From Catenulispora sp. GP43 (GTDB lineage: Bacteria > Actinomycetota > Actinomycetes > Streptomycetales > Catenulisporaceae): DNA of 64,000 nucleotides. Made by a program: the position numbers and the translations under genes. Below, in pieces: positions 23,656 through 36,169 of this stretch. The notes below the pieces were generated by a model. That model made no database searches. It saw nothing but the letters and a program-made list of their open reading frames with translations, and was not told where the DNA came from. Position 1 is the stretch's first letter; each line of letters starts with the position of its first letter. The DNA is taken from the NCBI RefSeq assembly GCF_041260665.1, contig NZ_JBGCCT010000015.1, positions 124,001 to 188,000 of the forward strand, given 5' to 3'.

Positions 23656-24990
23656 GTGTCAATGTCAATGCGGACAAGTCGGCGTTCGGTGCTGCGGGCG
23701 GGCGTCGGGGCCCTCGCGGTCGCGGTGACCGGCGGATGCGCGACCGGCGGCGGGAAGAAGACGCCCGCGCCGACGGTCAAGACCGGGGCGCAAGCCCAGG
23801 TCGGCGGAAGCATCACGGTCTGGTCCTGGGACGTGGCGGCCAAGGCCCTCAAGCGCCTGGCCCCGGCCTTCGAGCAGCAGCACCCGGGTGTGAAGGTGAA
23901 CGTGGTCGACATCGGCTACGACAACGCCTACGACAAGATCACCGTCGGTCTGAAGTCGGGCGCCGGACTCCCGGACGTCCTCCAGGTCGAAGGACCGAAG
24001 ATGCAGAGCTACATCGGCACCTTCCCCAGCGGCTTCTACGACCTGAGCACCCTGGCCGGCCCGCTGAAGTCCCAGTTCAACGCCGCCGCCTGGGCCACCG
24101 GCACCGACACCGCCGGCAAGGTCTACGCGCTCCCGTGGGACATCGGGCCCTGCGGCGTGTTCTACCGGATCGACATCTTCCAGCAGGCCGGCGTCGATCC
24201 GGCGTCGATCCAGACCTGGGACGACTACGTCGCGGCCGGTGTGCAGATCAAGGCCAAGACCGGCAAGAAGCTGCTGGTGATGGACCCCACCGGGGACAGC
24301 ACGTTCCCGATGATGCTCCAGCAGGAGGGCCAGGGCTACTTCGTCGACGGCAAGATCGCGGTGGACACCCCGGCGGCCCTCAAGGCGATGGGCGTCCTGA
24401 AGGAGCTCAGCGACAAGGGCCTGGTCGACTTCGAGAAGGGCTGGGACGCGCTGGTCGCGGCCACCAAGGACGGCAAGGTCGCCACCACCCCGACCGCGGT
24501 CTGGTGGTCCGGCACCCTCACCGACGAGATGCCCGAGCTGAAGGGCAAGTTCGGCGCGATACCGCTGCCGGCCTTCACCGCCGGCGGCGTCCGCACCTCC
24601 AACAACGGCGGCTCCCTGCTGAACATCTCGGCGCAGAGCAAGAACTCGGCGACGGCCTGGGCCTTCATCCAGTTCTGTCTGGCGAACGCCGACAACCAGG
24701 TCTCGATGCTGAAGAACGAAGGCATCTTCCCCGCCTTCGAGCCGGCCCTCTCAGACCCCTACATCACCGGCCCCCAGGACTACTACGGCGGCCAGACCAC
24801 CTTCAAGACCTTCGCCGACCTGGCCGAGGACATCGCCCCGGTGGAGTACACCGGGGACTACTCCAAGGCCGGCGACCTGGTCACCGACGCCACGAACTCG
24901 GTGCTGCAGGGCGGCAAGGACCCGAAGTCGGCACTGGACTCGGCCGCGCAGCAGATCGCCTCCGCGACCGGCCGGCAGATCGCGCAGTAG
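23656..24990 (+). CDS. Sugar ABC transporter substrate-binding lipoprotein
   Basis: 444 residues from GTG 23656 with GGGAGG five bases upstream. The leader has a twin-arginine (SRRSVLRAG) and a lipobox-like VTGGC, so it is probably a Tat-routed lipoprotein. Family 1 solute-binding features: GSITVWSWD, FEQQHPGVKVNVVDI, LPDVLQVEGP, VYALPWDIGPCGVFYR. Expected ligand is an oligosaccharide, judged from the downstream GH42 and GH63 genes. First gene of a five-gene operon with two permeases and two glycosidases. There is no ATPase gene; a shared MsiK-type ATPase is expected elsewhere. Confidence 0.92.
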   Translation: MSMSMRTSRRSVLRAGVGALAVAVTGGCATGGGKKTPAPTVKTGAQAQVGGSITVWSWDVAAKALKRLAPAFEQQHPGVKVNVVDIGYDNAYDKITVGLKSGAGLPDVLQVEGPKMQSYIGTFPSGFYDLSTLAGPLKSQFNAAAWATGTDTAGKVYALPWDIGPCGVFYRIDIFQQAGVDPASIQTWDDYVAAGVQIKAKTGKKLLVMDPTGDSTFPMMLQQEGQGYFVDGKIAVDTPAALKAMGVLKELSDKGLVDFEKGWDALVAATKDGKVATTPTAVWWSGTLTDEMPELKGKFGAIPLPAFTAGGVRTSNNGGSLLNISAQSKNSATAWAFIQFCLANADNQVSMLKNEGIFPAFEPALSDPYITGPQDYYGGQTTFKTFADLAEDIAPVEYTGDYSKAGDLVTDATNSVLQGGKDPKSALDSAAQQIASATGRQIAQ

Positions 24991-24994
24991 CACC

Positions 24995-25957
24995 ATGGCC
25001 ACCGCCACAGCCGCACCACAGCGCCGCCGCTCGCCGACCGAGCCCGCAACTAAGTGGGGAGTTCCCCACTTCCGGATCGTGCACTGGGCCTTCGCCGGCC
25101 CGGCAGCGGCCTTGTTCGTCTTCTTCTTCGCCTATCCCCTGGGCGCCAGCCTCTATCAGAGCTTCACCAGCGACGACGGCGGCGTTCAGACGTGGGCCGG
25201 CCTGGCCCAGTACCGCCGCATGCTGCACGACCCGGTCTTCTGGAAGTCGCTGTGGAACACCGGCCTGCTCCTGGTCTTCCAGGTCCCGCTGATGATCGGG
25301 CTGGCGCTGGTCCTGGCCTGCGTGCTGAACCAGTCCTGGCTGCGCTTCAAGGGGACCTGGCGCATCGCCTTCTTCCTGCCGTCGGTGACGATGCTGGTCG
25401 CCTACGCCGTCGTCTTCCGCGTCCTGCTCAAGACCGACGGCGGCATGGTCAACCAGGCCCTGGGCTGGTTCGGGGTGAGCCCGGTGGACTGGCTGAACAA
25501 CCCTGTGTGGGCACGGGTGGCCCTGATCGGCACCATCACCTGGCGCTGGACCGGCTACAACGCGGTGATTCTGCTGGCCGGGCTGCAAGCCATCCCCAAG
25601 GAGCAGTACGAGGCCGCCGCGATCGACGGCGCCGGCGCGGTGACCACGTTCCGCAAGGTCGTCATACCGCAGCTGCGGCCGGTGATCCTGTTCTGCTCCA
25701 TCACCTCGACCATCGGCACGCTCCAGTTGTTCGACGAGAACTTCGTCCTCACCAAGGGCGGGCCGGACAACGCCACCATGACCCCGGTCCTCTACCTCTA
25801 CAAGGTCGGCTTCGACCAGATGGACTTCAGCTACGCCTCCGCCATCGCCTGGGCCGTGGTGCTGATCATCGGCGTGCTGTCCGTCATCCAGTTCAGGTTC
25901 TTCGGCCAGTCGGACAGAGCCGCGAGCACGGCCAGATCGGAAAGGAGGCGGGGATGA
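24995..25957 (+). CDS. Sugar ABC transporter permease (MalF type)
   Basis: 320 residues with six hydrophobic segments. A basic N-terminus precedes FAGPAAALFVFFFAYPLGAS. The cytoplasmic EAA loop for ATPase docking is YEAAAIDGAGAVTTFRKVVI. The gene starts 4 bases after the binding-protein stop, and its own TGA overlaps the next permease start (ATGA). Forms a heterodimeric channel with the following gene in the cytoplasmic membrane. Confidence 0.92.
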   Translation: MATATAAPQRRRSPTEPATKWGVPHFRIVHWAFAGPAAALFVFFFAYPLGASLYQSFTSDDGGVQTWAGLAQYRRMLHDPVFWKSLWNTGLLLVFQVPLMIGLALVLACVLNQSWLRFKGTWRIAFFLPSVTMLVAYAVVFRVLLKTDGGMVNQALGWFGVSPVDWLNNPVWARVALIGTITWRWTGYNAVILLAGLQAIPKEQYEAAAIDGAGAVTTFRKVVIPQLRPVILFCSITSTIGTLQLFDENFVLTKGGPDNATMTPVLYLYKVGFDQMDFSYASAIAWAVVLIIGVLSVIQFRFFGQSDRAASTARSERRRG

Positions 25958-26780
25958 CGCTCGATCCGAGGCTCCTGCGCCGCTGGGTCATCCTGCTGCT
26001 GCTGACGGTCGGCGCGCTGATCAGCATCCTGCCGTTCTACTGGATGGTGGTCGCCGCCACCCACAGCAACGACGAGCTCTTCCACTCCCCGCCGCCGTTC
26101 GTCCCCGGCGGGCACTTCATCAGCAACATCAAGGCCCTGGAACACTCGATCGGGTTCAGCCGGGTGATGCTGAACAGCGTCGGCATCGCCGTCGTCTACA
26201 CCCTGGCCAGCGGCCTGATCTCGGCGATGGCCGGCTACGGCCTGGCCAAGTACCGGTTCCGGGGCCGCGGGCTGCTTCTCGGGCTGGTGCTGACCACCAT
26301 GATGGTGCCGTTCCAGGTGCTGCTGGTCCCGCTGTTCCAGATGATGTCGAACCTGGGCTGGGTCAACAGCTACCAGGCGGTGATCGTGCCGTTCCTGGCC
26401 AACTCGTTCGGCATCTTCCTGATGCGCCAGGCCTTCCTGGACTTCCCCGACGAGCTGATCGAGTCGGCGCGCATCGACGGCTCCGGCGACATCCGGACCT
26501 TCTACCGGATCGTGCTCCCTGTGGTGAAGCCACAACTCGGGGCGCTGGCGATCTTCACCTTCATGAGCCAGTGGAACGCCTTCCTGTGGCCGCTGCTGAT
26601 GCTGGACTCACAGGACAAATACACGGCACCGGTCGCGCTCTACACGTTGGTCGGCGGGACGCATGTGGACTATTCGGGCCTCATCCTCGGCAGTTTCCTG
26701 GCAACCCTGCCTCTGATGCTCATTTTCCTTATCTTCCAGAAGCAGTTCGTATCCGGCTTGTTGGGAGGAGCGGTCAAGGA

Positions 26781-26784
<4 letters not shown>
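25954..26784 (+). CDS. Sugar ABC transporter permease (MalG type)
   Basis: 276 residues from ATG 25954, behind GGAAAGGAGGCGGGG. Six membrane segments; the EAA loop reads LIESARIDGSGDIRTFYRIV. The MalG-like start is LISILPFYWMVVAATHSN. Coupled by overlap to the permease before it and to the GH42 gene after it (ATGA at 26781), so translation of all three is linked. Confidence 0.92.
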
Positions 26785-31036
<4,252 letters not shown>

Positions 31037-31050
31037 ACGGTCCGGTCGTC

Positions 31051-31085
31051 GAGCCGCGGATTCCCACCTCGGGAGTCCGCGGCTC
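31051..31085 (+). terminator. Terminator of the ABC-GH42-GH63 operon
   Basis: GAGCCGCGGA (31051-31060) pairs perfectly with TCCGCGGCTC (31076-31085), 15-base loop that can pair further. It begins 14 bases after the GH63 stop. A second small hairpin (31105-31122, CGTTCGC/GCGAACG) followed by GTTTT lies just downstream. Confidence 0.75.
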
Positions 31086-31175
31086 GGTGCTTTCGCGAGC
31101 GGGGCGTTCGCTGTGGCGAACGTGGCGTTTTCGGCGGCGGCGGCGCGCCGGAATACTCCCCGGCCCCCTCCGGTT

Positions 31176-31191
31176 ATACCCTGCGGGGTAT
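31176..31191. promoter_or_regulatory. CsoR/CstR-type operator ahead of thioredoxin
   Basis: ATACCC-TGCG-GGGTAT, a perfect 6-bp inverted repeat, matches the general ATACCC...GGGTAT operator of the CsoR family (copper or persulfide sensing). It lies 38 bases before the thioredoxin GTG, where the promoter is expected. No CsoR-family gene is in the window. Confidence 0.6.
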
Positions 31192-31229
31192 CCGACCGAG
31201 ACCCCTTCGAGCAGCGAGGAGGCACGGCT

Positions 31230-31643
31230 GTGGCCGTCGTGGAACTGACCAAGGACACCTTCACCGAGACGATCGCCGGCGAGGGCATCAAGCTCGTGGA
31301 CTTCTGGGCCGACTGGTGCGGACCGTGTCGGTCGTTCGCGCCGGTGTACAAGAAGGCCGCCGACAAGCATGAGGACATCGTGTTCGGCAAGGTCGACACC
31401 GAGGCCGAGCAGGAGTTGGCGATGGCGTTCGACATCCGGTCGATCCCCACGCTGATGATCGTGCGCGACGGCGTCACCCTCTACCAGCACCCGGGCGCGC
31501 TGCCTGAGGCGGCGCTGGAGGACCTGATCGCTCAGGCCCGCGCGCTGGACATGGACGAGGTGCGCAAGGCACTGGCCGAGCGGGCCGCCGAGGCTGAGGC
31601 CGCCAACACCGAGAGCACCGACGCCGAGAGCGCCACCGTCTGA
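31230..31643 (+). CDS. trxA: Thioredoxin
   Basis: 137 residues from GTG 31230, behind GAGGAGG at 7 bases. The fold and active site are clear: FWADWCGPCRSFAPVYKKAA, cis-Pro in RSIPTLMIVRDG. A tail of about 25 acidic/Ala residues (AEAEAANTESTDAESATV) extends past the domain. Overlaps the methyltransferase start by one base (TGATG), so the two are co-translated. An ATACCC/GGGTAT palindrome upstream suggests metal or sulfane-sulfur control. Confidence 0.93.
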   Translation: MAVVELTKDTFTETIAGEGIKLVDFWADWCGPCRSFAPVYKKAADKHEDIVFGKVDTEAEQELAMAFDIRSIPTLMIVRDGVTLYQHPGALPEAALEDLIAQARALDMDEVRKALAERAAEAEAANTESTDAESATV

Positions 31644-32281
31644 TGACCGCCGTCGAGGGCCGCGGACAGTGGGAGCGGTACTACGACCAGGCCCAGTCCG
31701 TGTGGGGCTGGGCTCCGAACCGCTTCGTGGCCGAGGTCCTCGGCCCGCTGCCGGCCGGCCGGGCGCTGGACCTGGGCGCCGGGGAGGGCCGCAACGCGCT
31801 GTGGCTGGCCGGCCTCGGCTGGCGCGCCACGGCCGTCGACTTCGCCGAGAACGCTTTGGCGCGCGGCCGGGCGCAGGCCGCCGAGCACGGCCTGGACGTC
31901 GAGTGGGTCCTGGCCGACGTGCTGGAGCACCGGCCCGAGCCCGGCGCCTACGACGCCGTCGTGGTCGCGTACCTGCACCTCGACGCCGAGCCGCTGGCCG
32001 CCGTGCTGCGCGGCGCGGCGAACGCCCTGGCGCCCGGCGGCACGCTGGTCGTCGTCGGCCACGACCTCACCAACATCGCCGACGGCGTCGGCGGCCCGCA
32101 GGACCCCGCGATCCTCTACACCCCCGACCGCGTGGTCGGTGCGCTGGAGCTCGTCGGCGACCTGAAGATCACCCGCGCCGAGCGCGTCCACCGGCAGACC
32201 GACCGCGCCCCGCAGCCGGCGATCGACACGCTGGTAGTGGCCCAGGCGGCAGAGTCGCGGGCCTCGGCGGGCGACAGCTAG
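31643..32281 (+). CDS. Class I SAM-dependent methyltransferase (TehB-like)
   Basis: 212 residues. SAM motif I ALDLGAGEGRNALWLAGLGW, then TAVDFAENAL (motif II acidic Asp), VLADVLEH and YDAVVVAYLHL. The early WERYYDQAQSVWGWAPNRFV is typical of actinobacterial small-molecule or chalcogen-type methyltransferases linked to TehB. Paired with thioredoxin in one transcript, which may point to a thiol or reactive-species role; that is inference. Confidence 0.85.
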   Translation: MTAVEGRGQWERYYDQAQSVWGWAPNRFVAEVLGPLPAGRALDLGAGEGRNALWLAGLGWRATAVDFAENALARGRAQAAEHGLDVEWVLADVLEHRPEPGAYDAVVVAYLHLDAEPLAAVLRGAANALAPGGTLVVVGHDLTNIADGVGGPQDPAILYTPDRVVGALELVGDLKITRAERVHRQTDRAPQPAIDTLVVAQAAESRASAGDS

Positions 32282-32603
32282 TCCTCCACAACGCACAGCA
32301 GTGCGGCCGGCGCGGCGTCGGGTCCACCATCCGCAACCGCACCGACCGCACTGCCGGCTTGAAGGGCGCCACGCCGCCCCGGAACCGGGCGGACCGCGCC
32401 GTGTGCCCCCGCACACCAGGCACCGCCGCCTCGGGTTCCCATTTCAACACATTGACTACGGCACACTGCGGACGAGCGGCAGCGGCCGCGTGTCGACGAG
32501 CGCCGCCGTCCACGCGCCGCCCCCGTTTCCGCCCCATCGCAACCTCCCGCACGCGCCGTCTCGTCCTCCAGGAAACGGGGGCGGCACCGGCCGAGTCCAC
32601 GCA
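32282..32603. other. Non-coding stretch between methyltransferase and ArsR-type gene
   Basis: About 320 bases with no convincing gene. Frames are open by GC bias only and translate to Arg/Pro/Ala-rich strings. A slightly AT-richer patch near 32440-32465 (ATTTCAACACATTGACTACG) could hold promoter elements for the downstream regulator. Confidence 0.5.
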
Positions 32604-32619
32604 TTCGAACGGGTTCGAA
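32604..32619. promoter_or_regulatory. Palindromic operator touching the regulator start codon
   Basis: TTCGAAC-GG-GTTCGAA, a perfect 7-bp inverted repeat, ends one base before ATG 32621. It is a good candidate for autoregulation by the ArsR-type protein encoded next, and it occupies the place where a ribosome binding site would be. Confidence 0.65.
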
Positions 32620-32620
32620 G

Positions 32621-33645
32621 ATGATCAGGATCCAGTTGGGCTCGGACGGCCTGGCCCGCTCGCGGTTCGCGCTGTCGCCGGTCGCCGGTCGCCGGTCGCC
32701 GAAACCATCAATATGCTGATAGCGGCGACGGCCGGCACCCTCCCGCCGGCGCTGCGCGCGCCGCTGCGCCAGACGTTCGCCACCCGCCGCCTGGACCTGC
32801 TGGCGGCGCTGGTCCGCGTGGACCGCGACGCCGGCCACTACATCCCCGACTTCCTCACGCCCCTGCCGCCCGGCTTCGAGAGCCGGACGGCCGAGGAGCT
32901 CCACGCCGTCGCCACCACGCCGACCTGGCGCATCGCCGGCGAGCTGAACGTCGCGGCCTGCGGCGAGCTGGCCAACACGGTGGGCCGCACGCTGCCCCGC
33001 GGCCTCATCGAGACCGACGAACAGCAGACGGCCGAGCGGCTGGCCACCGAGCTGGAGCAGGTCTGGCTGCACGTGCTGGCGCCGCGGTGGCCGCGCATCA
33101 GGGCCCGGTTGGAGGCCGACGTCGCCGACCGGCTCCAGACGGTCGGGAGACAGGGCTTCGCGGCGGCGATCGAATCGCTCGACCCGCGCATCGACTGGCA
33201 CGACGGCGCGGTGCGGCTGCACGGCCGGTTCGAGGTCGAGGTCCGCGAGGCCGCCGTGACGTTCCTGCCCAGCGTGTTCATCACCGGCGCGGCGACGGTC
33301 ATCGATCCGGTGCCGCAGCGGGCCGTCCCCGGCTACGACCCCGAGCAGCCGGGCCCGTGGCCGTATCCGCAGCGCCGCCCGCCGATGTTCGTCTACCCGG
33401 TGGCGCCCCGCAAGCCCGGCACGCCGGCTCAGGCGGCGCGCGAGGCCGAGCTCATCGGCCGGACCCGCGCCCGGATCCTGGCCGCCGTGGCGGACCCGGC
33501 GACGACCGGCGAGGTGGCGGGCCGACTCCGGCCGAGCCCGTCAACCGTGTCGTACCATGTGCAGATTCTGCACCGGGCCGGGTTGGTGCGGCGGACGCGG
33601 GACGTTCGCAGGGTCCTGTATCAGTCGACACGTGGTGCCGGATAA
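32621..33645 (+). pseudogene. DUF5937-type ArsR-family regulator, frameshifted at a 7-bp tandem repeat (possibly phase-variable)
   Basis: From ATG 32621 the first 21 codons read MIRIQLGSDGLARSRFALSP then VA, the family's standard N-terminus. The frame then runs into extra TCGCCGG repeat units and stops at TGA 32717-32719. In another frame, from about 32699, the protein continues as ETINMLIAATAGTLPP and on to a complete C-terminus with the ArsR helix-turn-helix (ATTGEVAGRLRPSPSTVSYH, then VQILHRAGLVRR). Removing 14 bases (two repeat units) restores FALSPVAETINML, which fits the family. As written the gene is off, unless translation starts at internal ATG 32713, which has no ribosome binding site. 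Confidence 0.82.
32675..32701 (+). repeat. 7-bp tandem repeat TCGCCGG, 3.9 copies, inside the regulator gene
   Basis: Three full TCGCCGG units and six bases of a fourth, immediately after codon 18. The inferred in-frame version has two units, or five. A non-multiple-of-three unit in the 5' coding region is the classical arrangement for slipped-strand on/off switching. Confidence 0.95.
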
Positions 33646-33727
33646 CCGCCGAGGAGGACGGCAAACGCGGCGCTGGTGAGGGCAGGTGGAAACGCCGGCC
33701 GGCGCCGGCACCCCGCCACTCCCCCGA

Positions 33728-34111
33728 TCAGTCAGCAGGCCCCGGCCGCAGCTCGTAGATCGGGTTGTACACCGAGCGCTGCCCGCCGGTCGTCGTGATC
33801 CGGCCGCGCACCATGATCCGCCGCCCGGGCGCGATCCCCGGTATCTGGCGGCGTCCCAGCCAGCTGACCGTCACCGAGCCGGTGCCGTCCCACAGGTCGG
33901 CCTCCAGCACCGGCACACCCGCGCGCGGCCGCAGCCGCACCGTGCGCAGCGTGCCGGCCAGGACCACCGGTTCGCGGTCCGGGCAGTCGGCGATGGCCGT
34001 CGCGCCGCAGGGGACCACCTCCTGCGACAGTTCGGCGGCCTCCAGTTCCTCGTTCTCCAGCGTCAGGTTCTGCAGGCGGGTCCTCTGGCGCGGCGGTTTG
34101 GGCTCGGTCAT
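33728..34111 (-). CDS. Internal in-frame OB-fold reading frame (possible independent product)
   Basis: 127 residues beginning MTEPKPPRQRTRLQNLTLEN, in the same frame as the permease with no stop between. The ATG has GGGGAG four bases upstream, stronger than most sites in this window. In relatives this domain is, as I recall, encoded alone. Production of a free protein alongside the fusion is plausible but unproved. Confidence 0.45.
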   Translation of the reverse strand: MTEPKPPRQRTRLQNLTLENEELEAAELSQEVVPCGATAIADCPDREPVVLAGTLRTVRLRPRAGVPVLEADLWDGTGSVTVSWLGRRQIPGIAPGRRIMVRGRITTTGGQRSVYNPIYELRPGPAD

Positions 34112-36073
34112 GGTGCTCCCCTGATACGCGCTCTGCGCCTTCGCCGCCTCGATGCGGGCCGTCGCCGACTGGAGCTGGTACGGCACCGCCGCGACCACGA
34201 CCCGGCGCTGGAACAGCAGCCGGCTCTTCAGGCGCAGCGCGGATTGGTTGTGCAGTACCTGCTCCCACCAGTGGCCGAGCACGTACTGCGGGATGTAGAC
34301 GGTCACCACGTCGTCGGGGTTCTCGGTGCGGACCCGTTTGACGTACTCGATGATCGGGCGGGTGATCTCCCGGTAGGGCGAGGCGATCACGGTCAGCGGG
34401 ACCGGGATCGAGCGCCGCTCCCACTCCGCCTTGAGGGCCTCGACTTCGGCGTCGTCCAGGTTCACCGTGACCGCTTCCAGGCTGCTGGGGCGGGTGGCGC
34501 TGGCGTAGCCGATCGCGCGCAGGGTCGGCAGGTGCAGCTTGGAGACCAGGACGATGGCGTGGTTGTTGGCGGGCAGGCTGAACACGGCGTCGTCCGACGG
34601 CGTCAGCTCGCGGGCCACCGCGGCGTAGTGGCGGTTGATGGCGCGCATCACCAGCCAGATGATCGGCATCGCCAGCACCACGATCCAGGCGCCCTTGGCG
34701 AACTTCGTCACCAGCACGATCACCAGCACCGCGGCGGTCACGCCGGCGCCGACGGCGTTGATGACCCGCGACTGCATCATCCGGCGGCGCTCCACCGGGT
34801 CGGCGGTGTCCCGCAGCAGCCGGTTCCAGTGCCGGATCATGCCGGTCTGCGAACAGACGAAGGACACGAACACCCCGACGATGTACAGCTGGATCAGCCG
34901 GGTCGGCGAGGCGTTGAACGCCACCACCAGCAAGGTGGCGAAGCCGGCCAGCAGCAGGATGCCGTTGGAGAAGGCGAGCCGGTCGCCACGGGTGTGCAGC
35001 TGGCGCGGCAGGTAGCCGTCCTTGGCCAGGATCGAGCCGAGGACCGGGAAGCCGTTGAAGGCGGTGTTCGCGGCCAGCACCAGGATCAGTGCCGTGACGA
35101 ACTGCAGGATGAAGAAGAACGGCGAGGATCCGCCGAACACCGACCGCGCCACCTGGGCGATGACCGTGCGCGGCTGCTGCCCGGCCGGCAGGCCGGACAG
35201 GTTCGCCGCGTCCGCCGCGTGGACGTGGCCGGCCAGCGCCAGCGCGGTGACGCCGGCGAACATCGCGACCGCGATGCCGCCGAGCAGCGCCAGGGTCGTC
35301 GCGGCGTTCTTGCTCTTCGGCGGCTTGAACGCCGGGACGCCGTTGCTGATCGCCTCGACGCCGGTCAGCGCGGTGCAGCCGGAGGCGAAGGCGCGCAGCA
35401 GCAGGAAGACCAGCAGGACGCCGTTGTAGTGCCCGGCGTTGGTGATCGTGTAGTGCTCGCTCTCGGCGTGCAGGCCGTGACCGGAGACCACGCGGATCAG
35501 CCCGGTCACGATCATCACGCCGACCGCGGCGACGAAGCAGTACGTGGGGATGGCGAACGCCGTGCCCGACTCGCGGACGCCGCGCAGGTTCAGCAGCGTG
35601 ATCACGGCGATCACGACCACCGCGATCAGCACCACGTGCGAGTTCAGCGCCGGGAAGGCCGAGGCCAGGTTCGCGACACCGGAGGACACCGACACCGCGA
35701 CGGTGAGGATGTAGTCGACCATCAGGGCACTGGCGACGGTGAGCCCGACCTTCGGGCCCAGGTTCGTCGTGGCGACCTCGTAGTCGCCGCCGCCGGAGGG
35801 GTAGGCGTGCACGTTCTGCCGGTAGGAGGCGACCACGACGAGCATCAGCAGCCCGACGGCCGCCGCGATCCACCACGTGAAGTGCAGCAGCGCCAGCCCC
35901 CCGGCGGAGAGCACCAGCAGGATCTCCTCGGTGGCGTAGGCGACCGACGACAGCGCGTCGGAGGCGAACACCGGCAGCGCGATCTTCTTCGGCAGCAAGG
36001 TCTCGCCGAGCATCTCGCTATGCATCGGCCGGCCGACCATGACCCGTTTTGCGATCCCCAGAGCACTTGGCAC
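33728..36073 (-). CDS. APC-superfamily (KUP-like) permease fused to a C-terminal OB-fold domain
   Basis: 781 residues from GTG 36073; the start matches the usual beginning (IAKRVMVGRPMHSEMLGETL). About twelve membrane segments with FASDALSSVAYATEEILLVL, AYPSGGGDYEVATTNLGP, FASGCTALTGVEAISNGVP and FNGFPVLGSILAKDGYLPRQ, then a cytoplasmic region. The last 127 residues (from Met at 34111) are an OB-fold protein (GTLRTVRLRPRAGVPVLEAD, SVTVSWLGRRQIPGIAPGRR) that, as I recall, is usually a separate gene in Streptomyces. A GGGGAG site sits before that internal ATG, so both fusion and free domain may be made. With the Kdp-like genes upstream, potassium transport is a fair guess. Confidence 0.82.
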   Translation of the reverse strand: MPSALGIAKRVMVGRPMHSEMLGETLLPKKIALPVFASDALSSVAYATEEILLVLSAGGLALLHFTWWIAAAVGLLMLVVVASYRQNVHAYPSGGGDYEVATTNLGPKVGLTVASALMVDYILTVAVSVSSGVANLASAFPALNSHVVLIAVVVIAVITLLNLRGVRESGTAFAIPTYCFVAAVGVMIVTGLIRVVSGHGLHAESEHYTITNAGHYNGVLLVFLLLRAFASGCTALTGVEAISNGVPAFKPPKSKNAATTLALLGGIAVAMFAGVTALALAGHVHAADAANLSGLPAGQQPRTVIAQVARSVFGGSSPFFFILQFVTALILVLAANTAFNGFPVLGSILAKDGYLPRQLHTRGDRLAFSNGILLLAGFATLLVVAFNASPTRLIQLYIVGVFVSFVCSQTGMIRHWNRLLRDTADPVERRRMMQSRVINAVGAGVTAAVLVIVLVTKFAKGAWIVVLAMPIIWLVMRAINRHYAAVARELTPSDDAVFSLPANNHAIVLVSKLHLPTLRAIGYASATRPSSLEAVTVNLDDAEVEALKAEWERRSIPVPLTVIASPYREITRPIIEYVKRVRTENPDDVVTVYIPQYVLGHWWEQVLHNQSALRLKSRLLFQRRVVVAAVPYQLQSATARIEAAKAQSAYQGSTMTEPKPPRQRTRLQNLTLENEELEAAELSQEVVPCGATAIADCPDREPVVLAGTLRTVRLRPRAGVPVLEADLWDGTGSVTVSWLGRRQIPGIAPGRRIMVRGRITTTGGQRSVYNPIYELRPGPAD

Positions 36074-36169
36074 GATCGCGAGCCTACGGCCGGGCCACCC
36101 GGAAATCACTAGCGTTCGGCGGATTATTTCTCACGTGCTGCTCACGCCGCACATGCCGGCTACCACGCC

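Noticed and set aside
31105-31122. CGTTCGC-TGTG-GCGAACG as a ClgR box or SOS box
   Set aside because: Spacing is 4 rather than 5 for ClgR and the sequence is the reverse of the GAAC-N4-GTTC SOS box. It follows the operon terminator and ends in GTTTT, so it is more likely a second terminator hairpin.
33686-36112. 808-codon plus-strand frame opposite the permease
   Set aside because: Composition is Arg/Gly/Asp/His/Gln-rich with no membrane or domain pattern; the minus strand has a complete permease.
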